NCBI GenBank assembly: GCA_012840465.1
Contig: DULJ01000089.1
Span: forward strand, 58,490-122,489
DNA length: 64,000 nucleotides
From: Caryophanales bacterium
Lineage (GTDB): Bacteria > Bacillota > Bacilli > Bacillales > Bacillaceae_J
Reading direction: 5' to 3'
Every line of letters begins with the position of its first letter. The first letter of the stretch is position 1. Made by a program: the position numbers and the translations under genes. The notes under the pieces are model-generated. The model was given only the letters and a program-made list of their open reading frames with translations. It was not told where the DNA came from and searched no databases. Positions 10,303-16,873 of the stretch are shown here, one piece after another.

Positions 10303-10346
10303 ATTATATAATTGCATAAAAATAAAATCAAATGTATTTTTATAAA
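10303..10346 (-). promoter_or_regulatory. arg operon promoter with two candidate ARG (AhrC/ArgR) boxes
   Basis: On the minus strand a -35 TTGATT (326-331 of the 10 kb block) is followed after 17 bp by a perfect -10 TATAAT (10303-10308). Two 14-bp segments each match 11 of 14 positions of the ARG-box core TGAATAAAAATTCA: 10313-10326 on the plus strand (in the spacer) and 10333-10346 on the minus strand (just upstream of -35). Their centres are 20 bp apart, close to the two-turn spacing of paired ArgR boxes. The promoter is directly visible; the repressor role is inference. Confidence 0.55.
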
Positions 10347-10402
10347 TTTGACAAAATTTTTTAACAAATAATTATGAATTAAGTGTGAACAATCGGGCTT
10401 AC

Positions 10403-10445
10403 TGTGAAAGATGTCACAACATTACTATAAAATGATAATTATAAT
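10403..10445 (+). promoter_or_regulatory. Fnr/Crp box at -41.5 with -10 hexamer, before the first crp-family gene
   Basis: The palindrome TGTGAAAGATGTCACA (10403-10418) is a perfect TGTGA-N6-TCACA site. A consensus -10 TATAAT lies at 10440-10445, which places the site centre at exactly -41.5 from the predicted start at 10452. This is the class II activation geometry of Fnr/Crp proteins. No good -35 hexamer is present, as expected for an activated promoter. Confidence 0.8.
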
Positions 10446-10497
10446 CAGAATCATAGATATTTGAATCATTTGTTCGATTAAGAAGGAGGTAAAATAA

Positions 10498-11196
10498 ATG
10501 CTTTCTGAATTTTTAAGGGGAATCAATTTTTTTAAAGATTTACCTGATCATTTGCTAAAAGCCCTTGCCGCCAAGGTTAAAACAGCATCCTATAAAAAAG
10601 GGGATTATATATTTCATGAATCGGATGAAGCTAAAGCCATTTACTTTGTGAAAAGCGGTATCGTTAAAATCAAAAAGATCAACCCGCAGGGTAAAGAATT
10701 AATCGTCTGTATAAAACGATCCGGAGATATTTTTGCGGAGGCTTCTTTATTTTGCGAACCGGGGACAAACTATTCTGGGACGGCTCAAACCATTTCGGAT
10801 GCTGAAGTATTATTTTTATTAACCTCTGATTTAGAAGACATGATCTCCATCAACCCTGATCTCTCAGTTGAAATGATCCGGTTTATGGGCGATCAACTTC
10901 GTTCCTTTACTTCCATATTAAGAGATATCGCTTTATTGGATGTATACGGGAAAACAGTAAAAACAATCGAAAGATTAGCACGTGATTTCGGTAGTAAAAC
11001 AACTAGTGGAGTAAGAATCGAACTTGCCTTATCCATTCAAGAATTGGCCAGTATCATTGGCTCAACACGGGAGAGTGTGAGCCGTGTTCTTTCTAAATTA
11101 AAGGAACAGGATTTAGTTACGATTACTGAGAAAAATATTATTATTAATAATTGGTATGATTTCTGTCAGATGTTTGTGGAGACAGCGGATTATTAG
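10498..11196 (+). CDS. Crp/Fnr family transcriptional regulator (first paralogue)
   Basis: A 232-residue protein with an N-terminal cyclic-nucleotide-type beta-barrel (residues about 15-130), a dimerisation helix and a C-terminal winged HTH (IQELASIIGSTRESVSRVL). An AAGGAGG site precedes the ATG. It has scattered cysteines (in IVCIKR, LFCEPG, FCQMF) but neither the N-terminal cysteine set of enteric FNR nor the C-terminal CxxC cluster of Bacillus Fnr, so its signal is unknown. The promoter carries a perfect Fnr box at -41.5, so it is likely a second-tier regulator switched on without oxygen. A role in the nitrate or nitric-oxide response is inference. Confidence 0.85.
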   Translation: MLSEFLRGINFFKDLPDHLLKALAAKVKTASYKKGDYIFHESDEAKAIYFVKSGIVKIKKINPQGKELIVCIKRSGDIFAEASLFCEPGTNYSGTAQTISDAEVLFLLTSDLEDMISINPDLSVEMIRFMGDQLRSFTSILRDIALLDVYGKTVKTIERLARDFGSKTTSGVRIELALSIQELASIIGSTRESVSRVLSKLKEQDLVTITEKNIIINNWYDFCQMFVETADY

Positions 11197-11619
11197 AAAA
11201 GTGGAGACCACCCGTTTAGCACCGTTCGGACTGGATTGCCAAAGATCAAATTCGCCTTGGCGTATTTGCGCCCAGATTTTTTAGGCCCACAGGATGTGGG
11301 TCACAAAGACGTTGCCACAGGATGTGGCGTTCTTAGTCTTTGATCCGCTCGAAAAGCTACCTTTTAAAATCTGAGGCATCCGCCGGAGGCTTTAACTTTA
11401 TTCAGCAGGGATTTGTACCCCACTGAATTTAAAATACTAACTTGCTTTCATCTCACCACTTATGGAAGTGGGAGACTTCTGCTGAATGAAGTTAAATGTC
11501 CAAGTACTATTAATATAGTATTTATAGGATTAAACTGTTGACTAAAAGGCGTTTTTCCTTTTAACTTATATATAGATAACGAAGATTTTTGGCGAATTTC
11601 GTCGAAGGGTGGTTTTAAA
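11197..11619. other. 423-bp intergenic stretch, mostly a family A repeat
   Basis: Between the first crp-family gene and fnr there is no plausible coding sequence. Positions 11244-11495 are a family A repeat. The remaining 120 bp before fnr are AT-rich and must hold its promoter, but I see no Fnr box and only weak hexamers (a TTGACT at about 11538 without a well-spaced -10). Confidence 0.6.
11244..11495. repeat. Family A dispersed repeat, long copy 2
   Basis: This copy begins GATCAAATTCGCCTTGGCG and ends GCTGAATGAAGTTAAA. It reads as the reverse complement of the copy at 54350-54541. It contains CATCCGCCGGAGGC, TTTATTCAGCAGGG and the hairpin CCACTTATGGAAGTGG. An extra block at 11286-11341 holds two tandem near-identical hairpins, CCCACAGGATGTGGG and GCCACAGGATGTGGC; the second is nested between AAAGAC and GTCTTT. 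No open reading frame is inside. Confidence 0.85.
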
Positions 11620-12333
11620 ATGCCTGAACAAATACAACCAAATAAAAAGATTTTCATGTCAGAATCCATTAAAGAACTTTTAAATTCTTTAGACCATACA
11701 ATAAAAATACAAAAAGGGACCTTTTTATTTCAGGAAGGAATGCAAGCAACAGAATTATATATAATTCGTTCTGGAAGAGTACAAATAAGTAAAATTTCCC
11801 AAGACGGCAAAGAATTAACATTACGAATCTGTACTGTAGGAGATATTGTAGGAGAGTTGACACTGTTTACAAATGAAGCAAAATACCTTCTCAACGCAAA
11901 AGTATTAGAAAACGGCGAGGTTGCTGTTTTGAAAAAAGAATATCTCGAGCAGCAACTACTAGAAAACGGTTCTCTTGCCTATGAATTTATGAAGTGGATG
12001 AGCGACCATTATAGAAGGACACAAACTAAATTTCGGGATCTAGTCCTTCATGGAAAAAAAGGCGCACTTTATTCAACTTTAATCCGCATGACAAACAGCT
12101 ACGGGGTAAAATGTGAAGACGGAAGTATTCTAATTAATATGCCATTAACAAATCAGGATTTAGCCAATTTCTGTGGCACTTCAAGAGAAAGTATTAATCG
12201 AATGCTAAGTGATCTCCGCAAGGTTGAAATCCTATCCGTAAATAAAGGAAAAATCACCATTCATGATCTAGAGTTTTTAAAAGCAGAAATTAATTGTGAA
12301 AACTGTCCACCGGAATTATGCAATATTGATTAA
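11620..12333 (+). CDS. fnr: Fnr, oxygen-sensing Fe-S regulator of anaerobic genes
   Basis: A 237-residue Crp-family activator closely resembling B. subtilis Fnr. The C-terminal tail carries three cysteines, Cys226, Cys229 and Cys234 (in NCENCPPELCNID), the Bacillus-type 4Fe-4S ligands, and Asp140 in FRDLVLHGKKG is at the place of the fourth ligand. HTH residues are in NQDLANFCGTSRESINRML. It should bind TGTGA-N6-TCACA sites when the cluster is intact, and three such sites occur nearby. AAGGGTGG lies before the ATG; a second Met at residue 13 is a less likely start. narK, its partner in B. subtilis, is not beside it here. Confidence 0.95.
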   Translation: MPEQIQPNKKIFMSESIKELLNSLDHTIKIQKGTFLFQEGMQATELYIIRSGRVQISKISQDGKELTLRICTVGDIVGELTLFTNEAKYLLNAKVLENGEVAVLKKEYLEQQLLENGSLAYEFMKWMSDHYRRTQTKFRDLVLHGKKGALYSTLIRMTNSYGVKCEDGSILINMPLTNQDLANFCGTSRESINRMLSDLRKVEILSVNKGKITIHDLEFLKAEINCENCPPELCNID

Positions 12334-12363
12334 TCATTATATCATATATAGTCATTCATTAAT

Positions 12364-12408
12364 AAAAAAGAAAGCCGACTTTTTCTAAAAGCTTGACTTT
12401 CTTTTTTC
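12364..12408. terminator. Bidirectional terminator between fnr and the radical SAM gene
   Basis: AAAAAAGAAAG (12364-12374) pairs with CTTTCTTTTTT (12397-12407), with a nested ACTTTT/AAAAG stem between. It is T-rich on both sides and suits the two convergent genes. Confidence 0.75.
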
Positions 12409-12414
12409 ATCGTT

Positions 12415-13539
12415 TTATTTTGTTAAACCTTCTTTATTCCGTAACGCCTTTGGAATATACACGCAAAATGGTTCACTTTCTAAATAATCTCCAGTCATAG
12501 CATAGGCTCTAGATCTTGAACCACCACATACAAAGCGGAATTCACAAACACCGCATTTCCCTTTATAAAGATCAGGATTACGTAATGATTTAAAAATTGG
12601 CGATTCGCGATATATTTCAGCCAATGGGGTTTCACGTATATTTCCTGCTTTTACAGGTAAAAGACCACTAGGGTATACGTCCCCAACATGGGAGATAAAC
12701 ACGAAACCATTTCCGTCATTAACACCTTGAGGTGCTCTTCCTAAACCATCAATGGTTCCAGTTGCACCCTTCATAAGAGCATCTTCATAGTTGATGTCTT
12801 GATGATTTGCAATATGTTCTCTCATTTTATTTTGGATAACGACTCTACGGTAATGCTGTGCAGCCGTTGTTTTGATATCAAAGTTAACACGCTTACTTAA
12901 ATTATATAGCCAAGTAAATACTTGCTCATGCTGAACAGGTGAAATCATATCTGACTCTTGACCTCTTCCAGTTGGAACAAGGAAGAATACACTCCAAAGC
13001 ACACAATCAAGTTCTTCAACTAGCTTTGCCATATCATCTAATACATCGATATTATATCTTGAGATAACCGTATTGATCTGAATTGGTATTTCCAGCTCAT
13101 GTAAATACTTGATCGCCTTCATTGTTAAGTCAAATGAGCCGCTTACACCACGGAAATGGTCATGAATTTCAGCCGTTGGTCCATCAATACTGAATGCCCA
13201 TCTAGCAAGTCCAACTTCTTTAGCTTTCTCTATCGCTTCCTTCGTTACATTTGGAGTTGCACTTGGTGTCATTGATACACGAACACCCTTTTTGATCGCA
13301 TAATCAGCAATATCATAAACATCCTCACGCATTAATGGGTCCCCGCCTGTAAATACTAGCATGGGATTATCCATTTCATATATTTGATCTATTAAATTTT
13401 TTCCTTCTTCAAAAGAAAGCTCACGGGGATCCCGTTTGTATTGCGCTTCTGCACGGCAGTGTAGACACTTAAGCTGACAGGCTCTTGTTAACTCCCATAT
13501 AACAATAAATGGATCTTTATCATAATCACGATTAAACAC
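12415..13539 (-). CDS. Radical SAM/SPASM protein, NirJ/AhbD-like
   Basis: A 374-residue enzyme with the radical SAM cluster motif CQLKCLHC in the first 35 residues, a GGDP SAM-binding motif, and a SPASM-type C-terminus with cysteines in CGVCEFRFVCGG and a final Cys for auxiliary Fe-S clusters. Relatives make modified hemes (NirJ, AhbD) or peptide-derived cofactors; I recall a family typified by a B. anthracis protein, but the substrate is unknown. I chose the GTG at 13537-13539 (AAGGAG ten bases upstream); the GTG at 13548 is too close to that site. A perfect Fnr box at -41.5 implies anaerobic expression. Confidence 0.85.
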   Translation of the reverse strand: MFNRDYDKDPFIVIWELTRACQLKCLHCRAEAQYKRDPRELSFEEGKNLIDQIYEMDNPMLVFTGGDPLMREDVYDIADYAIKKGVRVSMTPSATPNVTKEAIEKAKEVGLARWAFSIDGPTAEIHDHFRGVSGSFDLTMKAIKYLHELEIPIQINTVISRYNIDVLDDMAKLVEELDCVLWSVFFLVPTGRGQESDMISPVQHEQVFTWLYNLSKRVNFDIKTTAAQHYRRVVIQNKMREHIANHQDINYEDALMKGATGTIDGLGRAPQGVNDGNGFVFISHVGDVYPSGLLPVKAGNIRETPLAEIYRESPIFKSLRNPDLYKGKCGVCEFRFVCGGSRSRAYAMTGDYLESEPFCVYIPKALRNKEGLTK

Positions 13540-13581
13540 GTGAACCACACTCCTTATATCTTATATAAAGACTCTTTCATT

Positions 13582-13624
13582 ATTTTACAGGTAAAACGTT
13601 TAAGGTTATGTGATATTTATCACA
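13582..13624 (-). promoter_or_regulatory. Fnr box at -41.5 with -10 hexamer, before the radical SAM gene
   Basis: TGTGATATTTATCACA (13609-13624) is a perfect palindrome. On the minus strand a TAAAAT -10 hexamer (13582-13587) puts the site centre at exactly -41.5 from the predicted start at 13575, leaving a 35-base leader. The same box lies upstream of the divergent crp-family gene at 13751, but no -10 is found at the matching distance on that side. Confidence 0.8.
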
Positions 13625-13750
13625 TTAATTTGAGATTTAACAATACAGTAACAAATATCTGCAAATTATCTACGTTTAATATGTTTTTAATTATCCTGAA
13701 GTTTGTTAAAATCGAAATATAGGAAGCTATTAAAAGAGAGGTGAATGGAA

Positions 13751-14452
13751 ATGTTATCCCACACATCTATAAAACGACTTTTATATAATGTTCCAATATT
13801 TCGCGAATTGACAGATGAAGAGTTGCAGCCACTCATTGATATTTCGCAAACACGGCTATATGAACCAAAAATCCACGTGTTTATGCAAGGGGACTCTCAA
13901 GACCGGGTCTTTTTTATCCATCAAGGAAAAGTCAAAATTTATAAAACTGATTTCAACGGACGTGAACAAATTGTGTCCATTTTAAAAGAAGGAGATATGT
14001 TTCCCCATGTCGGCTTTTTCCGAAAAGGAGAATTTCCAGCTCATGCTGAGGTTATTGCACCAACAACACTAATCATCATCCCTATCTCCAACTTTGAAGA
14101 AATCCTAATTAAATATCCTGAAGTAAGTATTAAGGTATTTAAAGTACTTGGGGATAAAATTATTGATTTACAAAACAGGCTTGAGGAACAAATTTTATCA
14201 AATACGTATGAGCAAATCTTAAAGTTATTGTTGCGCTTGTCAAAATCTCATGGTCAAAAGCTGGAGGATGGGAAAAGTAAATTTTTAATCACTACCCATT
14301 TTACAAATCGTGAATTGGCAAACATGATCGGAAGCTCCCGCGAAACCGTAAGCCGAACTTTAAATCAGCTTAAGAAAAAACAGCTTATTGACTCTACCAA
14401 AGAAGGTTATTATATCGTTGAAACAGATAAACTCAAAAACGAATTATTTTAA
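13751..14452 (+). CDS. Crp/Fnr family transcriptional regulator (third paralogue), cysteine-free
   Basis: A 233-residue protein with a cNMP-type sensor barrel (about residues 10-125), a long dimer helix and a Crp-type HTH (NRELANMIGSSRETVSRTL). It contains no cysteine, so it cannot hold a cysteine-ligated cluster; a heme, small-molecule or protein signal is possible. The second ATG (13751) has GAGAGGTG seven bases upstream and is preferred over the ATG at 13745. It diverges from the radical SAM gene across a 200-bp region containing an Fnr box. By position it may control that gene, modABC or denitrification genes elsewhere; that is inference. Confidence 0.82.
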   Translation: MLSHTSIKRLLYNVPIFRELTDEELQPLIDISQTRLYEPKIHVFMQGDSQDRVFFIHQGKVKIYKTDFNGREQIVSILKEGDMFPHVGFFRKGEFPAHAEVIAPTTLIIIPISNFEEILIKYPEVSIKVFKVLGDKIIDLQNRLEEQILSNTYEQILKLLLRLSKSHGQKLEDGKSKFLITTHFTNRELANMIGSSRETVSRTLNQLKKKQLIDSTKEGYYIVETDKLKNELF

Positions 14453-14503
14453 CCAATAATCGAATATACCTCTGCAAAAGGACACACGGCAAACTTATGA
14501 AAA

Positions 14504-14550
14504 AAAAGGTAGTTCAGCCAACTTGAGCCTGAACTACCTTTTCTATTTTT
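14504..14550. terminator. Bidirectional terminator overlapping the end of modC
   Basis: AAAAGGTAGTTCAG (14504-14517) pairs perfectly with CTGAACTACCTTTT (14529-14542) across an 11-base loop, with T-rich flanks on both strands. The modC stop codon (14514-14516) lies inside the stem, so the last coding residues of modC form part of the hairpin. Confidence 0.85.
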
Positions 14551-15152
14551 CCTTCCTTTATATAGAAGATGCGTTCCCCTAATTTTCTTGCTTCCTGAAG
14601 ATCATGAGTAACCATCAAAATCGGAATTCCCCATAATTCATGTAGACGTAGGAGTTCATCATGGCATTGCAAGCGTGTTTCATAATCTAAAGCCGAAAAT
14701 GGTTCATCAAGCAATAAGAGCGATGGTTCTGTAGCTAAAGCCCTTGTTAACGCAACTCTTTGTTTCTCCCCACCCGAAATTTCTCTTGGGTATTTATTTA
14801 ACAAATGTCTTATATTTAAAACATCAATAATTTGTTCCGTTAATTTTGAGTTTTTCATGCCATAAGAAATATTTTTCCAAACTGTCCTATGCGGGAATAA
14901 AGCATAATCTTGAAAAAGGTAGCCGACATTCCGTTTTTGTACGGGCAGAGGTTTACTTGAAGGACTAAAAAAGTCGATTCCACTATTCGTGATTCGGCCC
15001 TCGTCCGGCTTTATTAAGCCGGCCACACAATTCAAGATGGTTGTTTTACCTGAACCAGATGGTCCAAATAATATGGCAATTTCTTTATTAATTTGTAATT
15101 CAACATCAACTGTAAAATGGGCCAGCTTTTTTTTAATCTGAATCGATAACAT
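14514..15152 (-). CDS. modC: Molybdate ABC transporter ATP-binding protein, short form
   Basis: A 212-residue ABC ATPase with Walker A GPSGSGKTT, the Q-loop (LFQDYALFPH), signature SGGEKQRVALTRAL and Walker B LLLLDEPFSALD. It powers molybdate import with ModB and ModA. Classic ModC proteins are about 350 residues with a C-terminal TOBE molybdate-sensing domain; this one ends after the ATPase core, so the feedback domain is absent. The ATG at 15150-15152 follows a GAGGGGGG site. Tungstate or sulfate specificity cannot be ruled out from the ATPase alone, but the linked ModA and Moco genes favour molybdate. Confidence 0.88.
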   Translation of the reverse strand: MLSIQIKKKLAHFTVDVELQINKEIAILFGPSGSGKTTILNCVAGLIKPDEGRITNSGIDFFSPSSKPLPVQKRNVGYLFQDYALFPHRTVWKNISYGMKNSKLTEQIIDVLNIRHLLNKYPREISGGEKQRVALTRALATEPSLLLLDEPFSALDYETRLQCHDELLRLHELWGIPILMVTHDLQEARKLGERIFYIKEGKIEKVVQAQVG

Positions 15153-15171
15153 CAACACCCCCCTCTCTACT

Positions 15172-15849
15172 CTAATCCTTTGATGCGTACTTCATTATGT
15201 TTCGCTTACTCCACCAATTTAGCCACATGATTATGCTGAATCCAAGTGCAACAATGATGATTACCCAAAACTGTGCTACCTCCGTTTGTCCCGATTCTAC
15301 TGCAAAATAGATCGCCATTGGGATCGTATCCGTTTTATTTGGTATATAGCCGGCAATCATTAGCGTGGCCCCAAACTCACCTAATCCCCTTGCAAATGCC
15401 AATACAAGACCTGATAACAGCCCAGGCCATGCCAGTGGAAGGGCGATCGTCCAAAATACCTTCCACTTCGTTGCCCCCATCGTTAAAGCCGCATTTTCTA
15501 AATTCCGGTCATAATTTTGGAAGGCTGCTGATGCACTTTGATACATGAGCGGAAAGGACACAACAATAGCAGCAATAACCGCGCCAATCCAGGTGAACAC
15601 GATTTGAAAATCAAACCAATCCAACAATAGCCTTCCAATCAGCCCATTTTTTCCAAAAAACAGGAGCAGGCCGAAACCGACAACGGTCGGCGGAAGTACT
15701 AATGGTAAAAGAAGTACAGATTCAATTACACTCTTACCAAAGAAGTTGCGGCGCGATAAAAATCTTGACACAACCAGACCTAAAAAAAATACAACAATGG
15801 TGGAGATACTTGAAATTTTTAACGAAAGTAGCAACGGAGAATAATTCAA
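15172..15849 (-). CDS. modB: Molybdate ABC transporter permease
   Basis: An inner-membrane permease of about 225 residues with five or six hydrophobic segments and the ABC coupling motif GLGEFGATLMIAG typical of ModB. I prefer the TTG at 15847-15849 (AGGGTG nine bases upstream); a GTG at 15861 would put the ribosome site too close. It lies 19 bp upstream of modC and 27 bp after modA in one transcript. Confidence 0.9.
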   Translation of the reverse strand: MNYSPLLLSLKISSISTIVVFFLGLVVSRFLSRRNFFGKSVIESVLLLPLVLPPTVVGFGLLLFFGKNGLIGRLLLDWFDFQIVFTWIGAVIAAIVVSFPLMYQSASAAFQNYDRNLENAALTMGATKWKVFWTIALPLAWPGLLSGLVLAFARGLGEFGATLMIAGYIPNKTDTIPMAIYFAVESGQTEVAQFWVIIIVALGFSIIMWLNWWSKRNIMKYASKD

Positions 15850-15876
15850 TTGTATCAACACCCTTTTTGATCTACC

Positions 15877-16716
15877 TTATTTAACAAAACCATATTTCTT
15901 CAAAATACTTTGTCCGTCTTCACTTAGTAAGAAATCAATAAACTGCTGTGCTTCTTCTTGATATTTACTATCAGCAATGATTGCTACCGGATAAATAATG
16001 GGAGTATGTAATGTTGCATCAGCTTCAGCTAATACTTTTACCTTATCTGAGGCATTAGCATCACTTGAATAGACAAAGCCAATATCTGCATTCCCTGATT
16101 CAACATAGGTTAACACTTGACGTACATCTTTCGCATAGACTAACTTCGTTTGTACTTCGTCCCACTTTCCAAGAGCCTCTAGTGTCTCTTTAGCATATTT
16201 CCCGGCTGGGACACTTTCAGGCTCACCAATAGCTATTTGAGATAATTTGTTAGGGTCAATATCTTTGAATGAGGGAATTGTTAGCTCATTATTTTTTTCT
16301 CCAACTAGGACCATCTTGTTCCCAGTGAAATCTGCTCTTGAATCAACCGTAATTAAAGCTTTCTCTTCCAAATTATCCATTGATTTTTGATCTGCTGATA
16401 AAAAAAGATCCGATGGCGCTCCCTGTTCAATTTGTGTAGCCAATTTACCTGAGCCCCCAAAATTGAATGCAAGTTTAACAGAACTATGCTCGTTTTCGTA
16501 TACTTGTTTCATTTCATTTAAGGCATCAGTTAAACTCGCTGCTGCTGATATCATTAATTCAGTTTGTTTTTCTTTAGGTTTTAGTGTCTCTTGCTTTGAT
16601 TCTTCTGCATTCTGCTGCTGTGAAGAATCATTTGCTCCACTATTTTGGCTGCATCCTACTGATAATATCATAATAAACAACAAAACTAGAAAACCAATTG
16701 ATATTCTTTTCCCCAT
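15877..16716 (-). CDS. modA: Molybdate-binding lipoprotein
   Basis: A 279-residue extracytoplasmic binding protein. A signal peptide ends in the lipobox LSVGC with Cys22, then a Ser/Gln/Glu-rich linker and the ModA fold (ELMISAAASLTDALNEM, FNFGGSGKLATQIEQGAPSD) which holds the oxyanion by backbone amides. AAAGGAGG precedes the ATG. It heads modABC, and its promoter region contains the repeated operator-like sequence at 16740-16805, which is shared with the divergent regulator. Confidence 0.94.
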   Translation of the reverse strand: MGKRISIGFLVLLFIMILSVGCSQNSGANDSSQQQNAEESKQETLKPKEKQTELMISAAASLTDALNEMKQVYENEHSSVKLAFNFGGSGKLATQIEQGAPSDLFLSADQKSMDNLEEKALITVDSRADFTGNKMVLVGEKNNELTIPSFKDIDPNKLSQIAIGEPESVPAGKYAKETLEALGKWDEVQTKLVYAKDVRQVLTYVESGNADIGFVYSSDANASDKVKVLAEADATLHTPIIYPVAIIADSKYQEEAQQFIDFLLSEDGQSILKKYGFVK

Positions 16717-16739
16717 GATGAAACCTCCTTTTGGACTTG

Positions 16740-16805
16740 ATTATAACTACTTATATCTAATTATAATTAGTTATAATTAATTTGATTCCAATTATAATTA
16801 GTTAT
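16740..16805. promoter_or_regulatory. Repeated operator-like sequence between modA and its divergent regulator
   Basis: The 16-mer AATTATAATTAGTTAT occurs twice exactly, at 16759-16774 and 16790-16805, 31 bp apart (about three helical turns). A degenerate third copy (ATTATAACTACTTAT) lies at 16740-16754 and overlaps a TATAAT -10 candidate for modA on the minus strand (16740-16745). The arrangement fits cooperative binding by a dimeric regulator, most simply the divergent HTH protein. Confidence 0.6.
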
Positions 16806-16873
16806 TTTGAGCTTGTAAATGATAAAATGTGGATAGTTAATAAACTTTAATTTTTCTTAGGCGGAGGAAGGTA

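Noticed and set aside
10384..10400. A second TGTGA half-site close to the Fnr box.
   Set aside because: The second half (GGGCT) does not match TCACA, and the position would be too far from the -10.
13609..13712. Use of the shared Fnr box as a class II site for the divergent crp-family gene at 13751.
   Set aside because: At the -41.5 distance on the plus strand the sequence is CAGTAA, which is no -10. A TAAAAT at 13707-13712 is too far away.
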